A stretch of 59,665 nucleotides of DNA from an uncultured Saprospiraceae bacterium (GCA_937927575.1 CALBEE010000013.1:1-59665), one strand, 5' to 3'. Shown: positions 36,614 to 46,093, numbered from the stretch's first letter. Notes: generated from the sequence alone by a model not told the origin. Numbers and translations: made by a program.

Positions 36614-37189
36614 ATGACAGAACAACAAAAAATGTGGTACGCAATGGGTGTACTTATAGGTGCAGATTTTAAAGGTCAGGGTGAAGCAACTTTAGATTCG
36701 GATTCATTGCTAGCTGGAATGACTGATATTTATGCTGGTAGTGAGAAAATGTCTGCGGAGGAAGCAGCTCAAATTATTGGACAATATAGAGCACAAAAAA
36801 TGTCTGCAGTCGGAGCAGAATGGCTTGCTGAGAATGCCCAAAAAGAAGGCGTCCAAACTACTGAAAGCGGCTTACAATACAAAGTGCTTTCTAAAGGAGC
36901 TGGAGATAAGCATCCTGTAGCTACAGATACTGTAAGTACGCATTATGAAGGTTCTTTAATTACAGGTAAGGTCTTTGATTCTTCTTATAAAAGAGGAGAG
37001 CCAGCTGCTTTTCCATTAAATCGTGTAATCGCAGGATGGACAGAAGGAATTCAACTCATGACTGTAGGTGATACCTTTGAATTCTATATTCCATTTCATT
37101 TAGGATATGGTGCTCAAGGTGCAGGGAATGATATTCCACCTTATGCAGCATTAATTTTCAAAGTAGAGCTATTAGGAATTCAAGGCTAA
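36614..37189 (+). CDS. FKBP-type peptidyl-prolyl isomerase
   Basis: The 191-residue protein has an N-terminal helical Mip/FklB-type dimerisation region (1-75) and a C-terminal FKBP domain (about 85-190): VSTHYEGSLITGKVFDSSYKRGEPAAFPLNRVIAGWTEGIQLM, GxxxEFYIPxxLGYG and the final FKVELLGI, here described by position. No signal peptide is present, so it is probably cytoplasmic, unlike many Mip proteins. It catalyses proline isomerisation during folding. A strong terminator follows at 37251. Confidence 0.93.
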   Translation: MTEQQKMWYAMGVLIGADFKGQGEATLDSDSLLAGMTDIYAGSEKMSAEEAAQIIGQYRAQKMSAVGAEWLAENAQKEGVQTTESGLQYKVLSKGAGDKHPVATDTVSTHYEGSLITGKVFDSSYKRGEPAAFPLNRVIAGWTEGIQLMTVGDTFEFYIPFHLGYGAQGAGNDIPPYAALIFKVELLGIQG

Positions 37190-37250
37190 GAAAGAATTGG
37201 TGTGGAATTCTATCTAGAAGAATTTGATTTTCATAGACTAGGATAATGAC

Positions 37251-37287
37251 AGAGCTATAAGACTACGGTTTCATAGCTCTTTTTTTA
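37251..37287 (+). terminator. Intrinsic terminator of the FKBP gene
   Basis: AGAGCTAT at 37251-37258 pairs with ATAGCTCT at 37273-37280, loop 14 bases, followed by seven T residues. Confidence 0.9.
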
Positions 37288-37416
37288 TCGCATTCTAATA
37301 CATCAACACTAAATTTCATTTTATAGTGAAAAGTCTAGAGTCTAAAGTATTATTCTCAATCCCTTCACACCAAAACACTTAAAGAGATTAATTTCTCAAC
37401 CCCTTATATTGCAAAC

Positions 37417-37452
37417 AAAAAAAAGAGTCAGCCGATATTACTCAACTGACTC
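37417..37452 (-). terminator. Intrinsic terminator of the RRM gene
   Basis: On the minus strand GAGTCAG (complement of 37446-37452) pairs with CTGACTC (complement of 37425-37431), followed by eight T residues (37417-37424). It lies 26 bp after the RRM stop. Confidence 0.9.
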
Positions 37453-37477
37453 CCGTAACTCTAAGAATTTCGTATGA

Positions 37478-37762
37478 CTAGTATCTATTACCGCCTCCGA
37501 AATTTCTATTATCTCTTCTCGGTCTTTCTTCCGATTCTTTTACAACGATGTTTTGACCGTCTAGGTCACTTTCATTTAACGCTGAGATAGCTGCATTTCC
37601 AGCTTCTGCGTCAGGCATTTCTACGAATCCGTACCCTTTAGATCTTCCTGTTTCACGATCCATGATAACTTTAGCTGAAGATACTTCTCCAAACTGTGCG
37701 AAAGCTGATTCTAGCTCTTCTTTTGTGGTTCTGTAATTGAGTTTTGCAACAAAAATGTTCAT
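37478..37762 (-). CDS. RRM-type RNA-binding protein
   Basis: The 94-residue protein is one RNA recognition motif with RNP2 NIFVAKLN (2-9) and RNP1 KGYGFVEM (42-49), plus a short Arg/Gly tail (RPRRDNRNFGGGNRY). Such small proteins in Bacteroidota and cyanobacteria bind mRNA and may act like cold-shock or Hfq-type regulators. The promoter at 37907-37937 gives a leader of about 140 bases, long for this genome and a possible site of self-regulation. Confidence 0.94.
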   Translation of the reverse strand: MNIFVAKLNYRTTKEELESAFAQFGEVSSAKVIMDRETGRSKGYGFVEMPDAEAGNAAISALNESDLDGQNIVVKESEERPRRDNRNFGGGNRY

Positions 37763-37906
37763 AATAAAAAATAATTAATGTGATAAAAAATTGAACTTAG
37801 AATCTCACAACCTTCGGTATCATATTAAATGGAAAAGTATGCTAAAATCTAAAATCTGTAAATGCTATAATACGTGAGCAATAACTTCTGCCCCTTAATT
37901 ATAGTT

Positions 37907-37937
37907 CAAATATAAGGTATAATTAATCAAATTACAA
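37907..37937 (-). promoter_or_regulatory. Bacteroidota-type promoter of the RRM gene
   Basis: On the minus strand TTG (complement of 37935-37937), a 20-base spacer and TATATTTG (complement of 37907-37914) match the consensus. The resulting leader of about 140 bases can pair CTCAC (near 37876) with GTGAG (near 37806). Confidence 0.7.
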
Positions 37938-38000
37938 GGCAACTAATTGATATTCAATTGTTAATTCGTTATCGATTATCGTAATCTTTTAACTCAGAGT

Positions 38001-39035
38001 TTATTTTTTAATGCCTTCCTTATTGAGCCATGAATGATAAATCTTTGCATTTCTATTGTGTTGGCTTAATGTACTAGCGAATGAATGCTCATTATCATAC
38101 CCTGGTTTGGCACAGAAAAAGATGTATTTGTGCTCTTCTGGGAATATCGCAGCATCCAAACTGGAGAGTGTAGGCATATAGATAGGTCCAGGCGGTAAGC
38201 CGGCATGTATATAGGTATTGTAGGGAGATTCATGCTCTAAGTGCCTGTTCAACACTCTTCTTATTGTAAAATCGCCTACACCAAAAACCACTGTAGGATC
38301 TGCTTGTAGGGCAATGCCTCTTTGAAGTCGATTATGATATACTCCGGATATTGTTTTGGTCTCTTTGGGATTGGTGGTTTCTTTTTCTATGATAGAGGCT
38401 AAAGTATAAGCTTCAGTAGGAGAGAGCCCAAGCTTTCCGATTGCTGATTTCCTTCCTTTGGCCGCCCAATATTTGCTATGCTCACTTTGCATCCTTGAGA
38501 CAAATTTCTCAGGCGAAGTATTCCAGTAAAATTGATACGTATTAGGTATAAACATCGAGAGGATTGTCTCCCTTGTATAGCCCCATTTTTGCAGATTATT
38601 AGTATCTGTGAGATAATTGAGTAAGGTCAAAGAGTCTGGTTCAATGTATTTTGATACTTTTCCAGCCATATCACTTATTAATCTCACATTATTAATGGTA
38701 ACATTGATCGGAGTTTGTTTATTGGCTCTAAGTAAGGATATAAGTTCTCTATTGCTTGATCCAGGGCTTATTTCAAATCGCCCTGAAATATTATCACGGG
38801 TATCAAATTTCATAATTTTTGATACTAATTTAAAACTAGAAATATCTTGAATGATGCCCTTATCGCTCAGTATCTCGGTCAAAGAATCAAAGTCAGTACC
38901 TTGGGGAATGTTTAGACTGGTTTCTTCTAAATCTTCCGGAACATTGGGGCTATAGATTAGGGAGTAAGCGTAAAAGCCTAATCCAGCTCCGATAATTATT
39001 AAAACTAATAATATTGACTTCCAATGCTTCAACAT
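38001..39035 (-). CDS. mltG: Endolytic murein transglycosylase MltG
   Basis: The 344-residue protein has an N-terminal membrane helix (8-27), a LysM-like region, and the YceG catalytic domain with ASIIEKETTNPKE (catalytic Glu), LQADPTVVFGVGD and SPYNTYIHAGLPPGPI. MltG cuts nascent glycan strands and helps set their length. It starts 3 bp after panB stops, so the two are one operon. Confidence 0.94.
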   Translation of the reverse strand: MLKHWKSILLVLIIIGAGLGFYAYSLIYSPNVPEDLEETSLNIPQGTDFDSLTEILSDKGIIQDISSFKLVSKIMKFDTRDNISGRFEISPGSSNRELISLLRANKQTPINVTINNVRLISDMAGKVSKYIEPDSLTLLNYLTDTNNLQKWGYTRETILSMFIPNTYQFYWNTSPEKFVSRMQSEHSKYWAAKGRKSAIGKLGLSPTEAYTLASIIEKETTNPKETKTISGVYHNRLQRGIALQADPTVVFGVGDFTIRRVLNRHLEHESPYNTYIHAGLPPGPIYMPTLSSLDAAIFPEEHKYIFFCAKPGYDNEHSFASTLSQHNRNAKIYHSWLNKEGIKK

Positions 39036-39038
39036 CTT

Positions 39039-39857
39039 CTAATACTGCTCCTTTTCGTTAGGGAAATCATTAGATTTAACATCATCAATATAATGCTCTA
39101 CGGCCCCTTTGATACTATCAAAAAGCTCTAAATAACGTCTCAAAAATCTAGGGTGGAAATCTTTCGTGATTCCCAATAAATCATGCGTAACTAGTACCTG
39201 ACCATCAGTATGTGGTCCAGCTCCAATACCAATTGTAGGTATATCTACAGATTCTGCCACTTGTTTCGCTAATTTGGCAGGGATCTTTTCTAGCACCATT
39301 CCAAAGCAACCTATATCTTGCAGCATCTTAGCATCTTCTAGTAGCTTTTGAGCCTCGGCTTCTTCTTTAGCCCTTACGGTATATGTACCGAATTTGTATA
39401 TACTCTGAGGAATTAAGCCTAAGTGCCCCATCACCGGTACACCTGCCTTCAGAATACGTTTGATCGAATCTTTTACTTCACTACCGCCTTCTAATTTGAC
39501 AGCATGTGCTCCAGATTCTTTCATGATCCGAATAGCAGAATTCAGCGCCTTCTTACTATCGCCTTGGTAGGTTCCAAAAGGCAAATCGACAATCACCAAG
39601 GAGCGCTTAACCGCTCTGATCACTGATGAAGCATGGTATATCATTTGGTCTAATGTAATAGGAAGTGTCGTCTCATGTCCTGCCATTACATTACTAGCCG
39701 AATCACCGACCAATAGGACATCCGTGCCGGCAGCATCTAGGATTCTTGCCATACTATAATCATATGCAGTAAGCATCGATATCTTCTCACCGGCTTGTTT
39801 CATGGCATGAAGTGTATGCACTGTTACTCTCTTTACATCTTTTTTTGCTGTCGACAT
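39039..39857 (-). CDS. panB: 3-methyl-2-oxobutanoate hydroxymethyltransferase
   Basis: PanB makes ketopantoate from 2-oxoisovalerate with methylene-THF, the first committed step to pantothenate and CoA. The 272 residues show [38 protein letters not shown] (metal-binding Asp), the KLEGG and GHLGLIPQS segments, and [20 protein letters not shown]. It precedes mltG with a 3 bp gap, a functionally unrelated but clearly co-transcribed pair. Confidence 0.97.
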   Translation of the reverse strand: MSTAKKDVKRVTVHTLHAMKQAGEKISMLTAYDYSMARILDAAGTDVLLVGDSASNVMAGHETTLPITLDQMIYHASSVIRAVKRSLVIVDLPFGTYQGDSKKALNSAIRIMKESGAHAVKLEGGSEVKDSIKRILKAGVPVMGHLGLIPQSIYKFGTYTVRAKEEAEAQKLLEDAKMLQDIGCFGMVLEKIPAKLAKQVAESVDIPTIGIGAGPHTDGQVLVTHDLLGITKDFHPRFLRRYLELFDSIKGAVEHYIDDVKSNDFPNEKEQY

Positions 39858-40070
39858 TTTCTCTTAAATTTTAAAGACGCAAGTTAACTAATTATCAATT
39901 CTGAGGTATGATTTTATGACATTCTTAATCCTACAGATAGAGAAGCATTTGTCTGCTGCAGGGATAAGTGAGGTAATGATTACGAACAAGACAATAATTG
40001 GCAGAGATTAATCATTGATTATCGTAGTTTTGTGCTCTAATTTAGATCAATAATAATTCTATAATCATAG

Positions 40071-41063
40071 ATGAATAATATAGTAAAAGGAGTAGTAGCT
40101 TTATTTGCCATGGTGTTGATGCTCACGGCATGTGATAACGATTTTGATTTGGTGACAGATAAAGTAGAGATTCCTGTAGTCTACGCCATACTAAATGCGG
40201 CCGATACGGCACAGTATTTCCGAATAGAAAGAGCTTTTATTGATGAAAATATTTCAGCTACTGACATAGCACAACTTCCTGATAGCCTTTATTACGAGGA
40301 TGCTGTGGTTACACTAAGCAGAACTAGTACAGGAGAAGCTTGGATCATGGACGAAGTAGATGGTAATCTCGAAGGATATCCAAGACAGTCAGGTGCTTTT
40401 GCTACAGCGCCCAACACCTTATACAAATTGCGCACCGAGGATATTTCTTTGGAGCCAGAAGAAGAATATAAATTAACTATCAATATCGGAGATGAGTTTC
40501 CGCTTATTGAAGCTACTACGACTTTGATTAAACCACCATTTTTGTCTACTCCGCAAGATGGATCTGCGGGTGGAGGACTCAATATAGACCCAGCTAGAAG
40601 ATTTAGAATCAACTGGAATGATAATGCAACGAATGCTATATACGATGCATTTGTCACTTTTTACTACAATGAAACTATAGGTGGAGAAACAACACAGAAT
40701 AGCATCGTATGGCAATTGTTGCGAAATGATGAGAAAAATGAAATCGATACTAGAGCTGATGGATTCTATTCTTTATTAGCTAATTCTTTAGTTGCGGATA
40801 ATAATATTTCACGTAGAGAACAAGGTGCTTCTTTTACCTTGGTTTCTGGATCGATTGAGATATCTGATTATATACGTATAGGCCAAGCCAATCTGGGGAT
40901 CACTAGTAGCGGAGAAATTCCAGTCTACGAGGGGAGTCTTTCTTATGGATTAGGAATATTTGCAAGTCGCTACACTGAACTTCGAGATGAGCTCATATTG
41001 TCACAAGTCACAAGGGATACGCTAGCCTTTGGTTCGCTTACTGGCAACTTAGGTTTTCAGTAA
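40071..41063 (+). CDS. DUF4249-like lipoprotein
   Basis: The 330-residue protein has a lipoprotein signal (LMLTAC, Cys at 21) followed by beta-rich Ig-like sequence, opening with EIPVVYAILNAADTAQYFRIERAF. This resembles DUF4249 proteins, outer-membrane lipoproteins that often accompany TonB receptors, but no receptor is adjacent. A TAGTTTTG box (40025-40032) is upstream, with no well-spaced -33. It precedes a thioredoxin-like gene by 62 bp. Confidence 0.75.
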   Translation: MNNIVKGVVALFAMVLMLTACDNDFDLVTDKVEIPVVYAILNAADTAQYFRIERAFIDENISATDIAQLPDSLYYEDAVVTLSRTSTGEAWIMDEVDGNLEGYPRQSGAFATAPNTLYKLRTEDISLEPEEEYKLTINIGDEFPLIEATTTLIKPPFLSTPQDGSAGGGLNIDPARRFRINWNDNATNAIYDAFVTFYYNETIGGETTQNSIVWQLLRNDEKNEIDTRADGFYSLLANSLVADNNISRREQGASFTLVSGSIEISDYIRIGQANLGITSSGEIPVYEGSLSYGLGIFASRYTELRDELILSQVTRDTLAFGSLTGNLGFQ

Positions 41064-41125
41064 TCTAAGGATGAAGCTTGATTCTAGAATTTAAGAATCT
41101 TATTTTGAATGTAGATAAAGCTATC

Positions 41126-41629
41126 ATGCGCAACGTTTTTCTTTTTATAGGAATCTCTTTTTGCTTAATGGTAGGCTTGAATGCTCAAGAATATCCTAAT
41201 GTTATTGTAGAGGAAGAAGTGGTAAAGCAATTCGCTCCTGATTTTGAAATGGTCATGGAAGATGGCAGTGTCAAAAGGCTAAGTGATTTTAGAGGAGAAG
41301 TATTGTATATTAGTTTTTGGGCCAGTTGGTGTGGGCCTTGCATCAAAGGATTTACCAAGTATCGTGATATGAGAGAAAGTATTGAGCATCTTGGTGTGGT
41401 GATGCTAAATATCTCAATCGACGAAGATGCAACTAAATGGAGAACAGCAATCAACAGACATCAACCCGCAGGAATGCATGCCATAGTATCTCATGATGTA
41501 ATTAGAGATGCTTATCAGTTATACAATGTACCGCGTTATGAAATCATTGGTAAGAATGGTCAATTTTTATATTTATCTCAAGATGTTAATCGCAATATCC
41601 TAGATGATTTTAAGAAGTTTTTGGAGTAA
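41126..41629 (+). CDS. TlpA/ResA-type exported thioredoxin
   Basis: From Met at 41126 (167 residues) it has a signal peptide (MRNVFLFIGISFCLMVGLNAQ). The frame opens at 41078, but those 16 residues would hide the signal. The thioredoxin fold has SFWASWCGPCIKGF with the CGPC redox motif, and the cis-Pro loop YNVPRYEIIG. It would act in periplasmic thiol exchange. Its 62 bp distance from the DUF4249-like gene suggests one transcript. Confidence 0.88.
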   Translation: MRNVFLFIGISFCLMVGLNAQEYPNVIVEEEVVKQFAPDFEMVMEDGSVKRLSDFRGEVLYISFWASWCGPCIKGFTKYRDMRESIEHLGVVMLNISIDEDATKWRTAINRHQPAGMHAIVSHDVIRDAYQLYNVPRYEIIGKNGQFLYLSQDVNRNILDDFKKFLE

Positions 41630-42237
41630 TGATATTGCTATAAAAGTTGATGTATTTTGGCTAAAGATTGTTTTCATCAGTGTCTATAAAATAAACAAGT
41701 CTGTGATTCTATAATTAGGGGTATTCAGAGATATATTTAAAATTCAATGTTAATTTTTCTTTTTAGAAATTGACTGAAAAAGGTTTACACGAGTTGGCAG
41801 CAGGGGAATGGTCGTCGTCGTGGGTTGTGGGAGCGGCAATGCGTGCTGCATTACGACGTCCTAGAGTTTTTGGTTTCGTTTTTGGGCAATGCAAAAAGGA
41901 AAACCCGCGGTCAAGCGTGGCTTGCGGAGCAAACGCGCGTAGACCTTGTGTAACGTGGCTTGCGAAGCAAACATGTGGGCATGATAGCGAAGTCATACTT
42001 GAATTTCTATTTCACAACTAGTTTAAGAGAGTGTTACCTTGCTATTCAGAAAAACTAATGGAAACGAGGTCAATTTCTTCCTTACTTCTGAAAAGACACT
42101 TCATTGCCAAAAAAATAATTCTGAATTAAGTCACTTTTGATCAAAATGTAAGCGTCATAGTAAAGTAAGCTAGAAAAATAAATTATTAAATTGTCTTTGA
42201 ATTCAGTTCGAAAATTCATTCTTACTTCTGAATGTCC
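41630..42237. other. 608-bp gap with a GC-rich repeat island
   Basis: The outer parts are plain AT-rich sequence. The middle, about 41775-41990, is markedly GC-rich and holds two copies of CGTGGCTTGCGGAGCAAAC (41916-41934 and 41954-41972, one mismatch, 38 bp apart), each with an internal GCTT/AAGC hairpin. Small inverted repeats (CGTCGT/ACGACG, AATGC/GCATT) lie at 41815-41865. Open frames cross it on both strands, but their composition follows the repeats and I do not call a gene. It may be a decayed mobile or cassette-type element. Confidence 0.6.
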
Positions 42238-43803
42238 CTAATCAATCTCTCGTAAATGTATAGTCTGCATCGTATTCGGTTCAATGTTTACCATATAGCT
42301 TTCATTGGCTATGGATAGATCCAAATTATAAGATTTTTCATTCTTATTATATACCACTACTGCGATGGACTGGTCTGGATTTTTAGCAGCGGTATAGATG
42401 ATTCCATCTTGATTAGCTCCTTCAATATTTATCCTTTTGGCCTCCGGTCTGATGAATTTACTAAAGTGACTTATGAGATAATACAAGGGAGTATAGGTGA
42501 CTTCGTGCGTTTTAGGATTTACTAATACAGGGGCACTATTAAAATTATCATATGGATTGGGCTTCCCTTCATTACTTAATATCATACACCATTCGATATA
42601 GCCTTGAGTTCCACTATTGAGATCATTGATTATATCATACGCATAGGTCTGAAAAGGAATGAATGTACCTGCATAATCTTTGGATACTCGCCAATACTGA
42701 TCAATCGGATCATTTGCTTCTATGTCAATACTGGATTCGGTATGTATCATTCCCTTGTTGGGATATGTGGACTTATGTTGCTTGAGATCATTTGTATACC
42801 AATCGTTTTCTTCTAACTTAGAACTGGCATACCAGTGAAAGGCAGTACCCCAAGCATATTTCGAAGCTTCAGGATCTTCATAGGTCAGACTTACATAATC
42901 TAGCAAGGTAGATTTATTATGATCGTAGATCAGTACTTTCAATCCATCTTCCAAATTGTCAATGCGCAGATGTCCATCTTTAACCAATTGAGGACCCAAA
43001 TGATCTTTTAGAAAATCTCTCCCTTGCTCAGGAGTGAAGCCATTGCTATCCCATCTCGCGTTGTGCGCATGCAAAGGTTCGTTTTGTGGAGTCATTCCCC
43101 ATATAGATATGCCTTGTTCTTTATAAGCGCTTACATACTTCGAGAGGTATTCGGCCCAGATAGCGTAATACTTCGGTGAGAGTGCTCCATTGGTCATAGT
43201 CGCCGTTTCACCCTCTTTCATCCAGGAAGGTGGGCTCCATGGTGAGGCGATGATCTTAAATTTCGCATCTTGAACTTGAGAGGCTTCTAATATCATAGGT
43301 ATCAAATCATAACTGGGATCTTCTAAAGGGATGCCGCTGACCTGATCATTTTCATCGCCTGTAAAACCTTGCAAGTCTTCTTGTATAGAAAAACTGCTTA
43401 GCTCTGTATCGCCTTCATCTACATAAGTGTAATGTGTATTAGAATAGTCACAGCTATTGATATGCGTTCTAGTAAGCGTGAATCCTGCACCATCAGTAGG
43501 GCTAAATAATTGATTTAATACTTCCTTTCTTTGAGTTATGGGTAGGGTAGCTAGATTCCATGCTGATGATTCAGTAAATGATGCACCAAAACCAATAAAT
43601 TCCTGAAATGTATGATCAGGTTCAATATTTAAACTGATCACTTTTCCTTGAGCCTTAGTACTGGTATTTCGAGATATTAATTTCAGGTAATCTCCTTGCT
43701 TTGTAGTTTGATATACATCCATATGATATGATGAATTACTTCCACAGCTACTAACCAATACGATAATCGCAACAAACTGTAAGAGAGGGAATGCAAATCT
43801 CAT
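42238..43803 (-). CDS. GH30-family glycoside hydrolase lipoprotein
   Basis: The 521-residue protein is a GH30 enzyme with a lipoprotein signal (LVSSCG, Cys at 20). It has the family's FQEFIGFGASFTESSAWNL, RTHINSCDYS, acid/base Glu in WGMTPQNEP (about residue 240) and nucleophile Glu in IHTESSIDIE (about residue 355), then a C-terminal beta-sandwich. GH30 of this type cleaves beta-1,6-glucan or glucosylceramide-like links. It would sit on the outer membrane. The 5' side carries an orphan T9SS tail and then the accessory cassette run. Confidence 0.93.
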   Translation of the reverse strand: MRFAFPLLQFVAIIVLVSSCGSNSSYHMDVYQTTKQGDYLKLISRNTSTKAQGKVISLNIEPDHTFQEFIGFGASFTESSAWNLATLPITQRKEVLNQLFSPTDGAGFTLTRTHINSCDYSNTHYTYVDEGDTELSSFSIQEDLQGFTGDENDQVSGIPLEDPSYDLIPMILEASQVQDAKFKIIASPWSPPSWMKEGETATMTNGALSPKYYAIWAEYLSKYVSAYKEQGISIWGMTPQNEPLHAHNARWDSNGFTPEQGRDFLKDHLGPQLVKDGHLRIDNLEDGLKVLIYDHNKSTLLDYVSLTYEDPEASKYAWGTAFHWYASSKLEENDWYTNDLKQHKSTYPNKGMIHTESSIDIEANDPIDQYWRVSKDYAGTFIPFQTYAYDIINDLNSGTQGYIEWCMILSNEGKPNPYDNFNSAPVLVNPKTHEVTYTPLYYLISHFSKFIRPEAKRINIEGANQDGIIYTAAKNPDQSIAVVVYNKNEKSYNLDLSIANESYMVNIEPNTMQTIHLREID

Positions 43804-43873
43804 AATATCATGTCTTTAATGTCTTCTCAATATATCATTTGTTAGTGGTTTAGTAATCAATTTGAGACGGAAT

Positions 43874-43981
43874 TTAGAGTATCACTAGTTCAGAGGTCGT
43901 TTGCTTATCAGCTATTTCAATTACTATGAAATAAATGCCGCTATGTAAATTTGAGATTTCGATGGTATGATCGGTAAATTT
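43874..43981 (-). pseudogene. Orphan T9SS C-terminal sorting-domain fragment
   Basis: The minus strand between the GH30 start and the next gene encodes 35 residues (TDHTIEISNLHSGIYFIVIE to SELVIL, then stop at 43874-43876) that read exactly like the end of a type A sorting domain. In frame, a stop codon (TAG, 43982-43984) precedes it and there is no start, so it cannot be expressed alone. It looks like the tail of an older T9SS-exported protein whose body was lost, probably when the genes to the right arrived. Confidence 0.75.
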
Positions 43982-43997
43982 CTATGTATTAGCCATC

Positions 43998-45275
43998 TTA
44001 TAGTTTTAACAACTTTCCTGATTTAACAATCCTATTGTTCTTAGAGAGTGTGTAAATATAAATTGTGTTTAACAAATTCGGAATACTTAAGTTAGTCGAT
44101 CTTTGTATAATTTTTTCTTGTAAATGAATTTGACCTTCAATGTCAAGTAACTTAAATTCAACTCCTTGTAAACCTAAGTTTTCTATATTTATGGTAATAT
44201 TATCACTAATGAGCGTTGGGAAAACACTTACTTTTTCATCTTTTACCAGTTCAGTTGAATTTATTTCTAATTCATTCAAATTAAAATAGGCCAAACCATT
44301 TGTTTCAGTTGAAGCCCAAAGCCTATTATCTCCATCAACTTTTAATTCATTGACTCTACTACTTGGATTTGCAATTGGCATAAACCATTCCCCATTCTTA
44401 TAATATCGCATTCCAATATTACTAATGTGTACCCACAACCTATTGTCATTGTCAAAAGTCATAGCGTTTGGTGCCGAAGGCAAGAATATTTCTTCCCAAT
44501 TTATGCCATCGAATTTTATAATTCCTTTATTCGATAAAAACCAAAAAACATTTTGATCTAGTGGATCTTTATGAATTTCTACGATAGCTTGATGATTATC
44601 TGGAAAACTTGAATTGTCTTTATTGTAAAATATACAGTTTTCATTTTCCATTAAAACCACTCCAGTATTTTTAAGTGAGCTAGACCCTAATTGATTATCT
44701 AACAAACCTATCCACCTGCTTTCGCTATCAATTACTTTTATCGAGAATGGTAAATACCTAGTACTAGAAAATGTTGGCAAGCACGAATTATTTGAATTGA
44801 AAGATTCAAAAGTAACCTGATTGAATCTTGTAACCCACCCAGAATTATCGCCGGTAACCATCCAAGCTATTCCATTTTCATCAAATTCAATATCCGAAAA
44901 ACGTGATTTTTGATTATTTAGTATATTTTCCCAAATTTTCCAATCGTCATTTTTTAATCTTACGAGATAATGGTCTCCTATCCCAATAAAGCAATTCATC
45001 CAAATTCCGTTGTCATTGTGAATGACATTATTTACATTATTACTTGGTATGCTTGAATTTTCAACATTAAAAATTTCCCAGTTTGATTGATCAAAAATGG
45101 CCAACCCTGCATTTTGTGTACCAATTATTAGTGTATCATTTTTAATCGAAAAAGACCTAATGTAGTTACCTGGTATTTCTGAATTATCTGTATTGTAGTA
45201 GCTCCAATCTTGTGCAATTGAAATTTCAGATATGACAAATAATATTGAAATAATCACAAATAGTGGTTTTTTCAT
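43998..45275 (-). CDS. T9SS-exported two-component-propeller-like protein
   Basis: The 425 residues start with a signal peptide and carry repeated words such as NGIWMNCF, NGIAWMVTG, NRLWVHI and NRLWAST, typical of Reg_prop beta-propeller blades. A C-terminal sorting domain of about 75 residues follows (VSVFPTLISDNITINIEN to KSGKLLKL). It would be surface-exposed or secreted. It is the left-most gene of the same-strand run, and a hairpin (GCTACA/TGTAGC, about 45305-45330) lies 5' of it. Confidence 0.85.
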   Translation of the reverse strand: MKKPLFVIISILFVISEISIAQDWSYYNTDNSEIPGNYIRSFSIKNDTLIIGTQNAGLAIFDQSNWEIFNVENSSIPSNNVNNVIHNDNGIWMNCFIGIGDHYLVRLKNDDWKIWENILNNQKSRFSDIEFDENGIAWMVTGDNSGWVTRFNQVTFESFNSNNSCLPTFSSTRYLPFSIKVIDSESRWIGLLDNQLGSSSLKNTGVVLMENENCIFYNKDNSSFPDNHQAIVEIHKDPLDQNVFWFLSNKGIIKFDGINWEEIFLPSAPNAMTFDNDNRLWVHISNIGMRYYKNGEWFMPIANPSSRVNELKVDGDNRLWASTETNGLAYFNLNELEINSTELVKDEKVSVFPTLISDNITINIENLGLQGVEFKLLDIEGQIHLQEKIIQRSTNLSIPNLLNTIYIYTLSKNNRIVKSGKLLKL

Positions 45276-45349
45276 TTCATTTTATTTTTAATGTATTATC
45301 ATGCTACATCATACATATTGTTGTAGCTCATTTTTATTTTTCTTCTTTT

Positions 45350-45727
45350 TTATTCAGCCAAATTCCATTGTTCTAAATCATGGACGGGATTTGGCAATCT
45401 TCCTTCTAACCACTTTTTTAATGTTCCTGGTTTGAACTCTTTGTCTTTTGTCTCAATTACCCAAGAAAGAAATTCTGTCGGTCCTCCATTTAAATATGGT
45501 GCTGGTGAAACCGGATAAAAGACTGTTGGTAATCTTTCATTAATTGAGATATAATTTAACACACATCCTAATTCTTGGACTACATTCCACGCATATTTAC
45601 TTTCAACATCTATTTGAAACTTAATCCACCAAAATCCTTCTTCATCGGTTCCTGTAGCTATTGGTGAATTTATTGCTGGTACTTTCTCCAAATAATCAAT
45701 CAATGATTTAAAAGCTCTTTCATCCAT
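45350..45727 (-). CDS. Conserved hypothetical cytoplasmic protein
   Basis: The 125-residue protein has no signal or membrane segment. It reads FWWIKFQIDV, AWNVVQELGCVLNYISI, TVFYPVSPAPYLNGGP and EFLSWVIETKD; it resembles a widely scattered family of small single-domain proteins of unknown role, found in many phyla. That spread is typical of genes that travel. It is preceded by a poorly coding 366 bp stretch. Confidence 0.75.
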   Translation of the reverse strand: MDERAFKSLIDYLEKVPAINSPIATGTDEEGFWWIKFQIDVESKYAWNVVQELGCVLNYISINERLPTVFYPVSPAPYLNGGPTEFLSWVIETKDKEFKPGTLKKWLEGRLPNPVHDLEQWNLAE

Positions 45728-46093
45728 TTGGTATTGATTTCCTTTTATCGTTTTTATGTGGTTTTCTGCAATTATTAATCATGTCTCTTTCGCAAGAGCC
45801 AAATTCAACAATTTTTTTTTGCTTGGATCAATGAAAATTTATTCGCTCCGTCTTCATAATCAGGTTCTTCAAATTGAATTGTGTCTTCTTCCTAAAAAAA
45901 ATGGGTAGATTGAATATTGCAATCTTAAATCTTTTATAAAGGTGTTGTATTCGTAATAGGTGCAATATTCATCCAATTCGATTTTCATCTTTGTTCTTCT
46001 TTTATTCTAATGGGCTGCCACTGATAAGGATATGTCGAGTATGAGCTCAGGAAATATTCCGTCATATATAGTGTTAGCTCTCTTTATTTTTTT
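45728..46093. other. 366-bp gap with a frame-broken small coding remnant
   Basis: On the minus strand, ATG at 45988 opens 39 codons (MKIELDEYCTYYEYNTFIKD, ending at 45869). Right after an eight-base A-run (45894-45901 on the plus strand), another frame reads EEDTIQFEEPDYEDGANKF to a stop at 45805. The composition of both parts is protein-like, so this may be a frameshifted gene of about 60-65 residues, though a TAG in the second frame blocks a simple one-base repair. An imperfect palindrome (about 46006-46083, with GTTAGCTC at its edge) follows the XRE gene. Confidence 0.45.

Noticed and set aside
41763..42021. Open frames of 77 and 83 residues on opposite strands in the GC-rich island
   Set aside because: They follow repeats and high GC rather than codon use, and neither has a leader or recognisable protein sequence.
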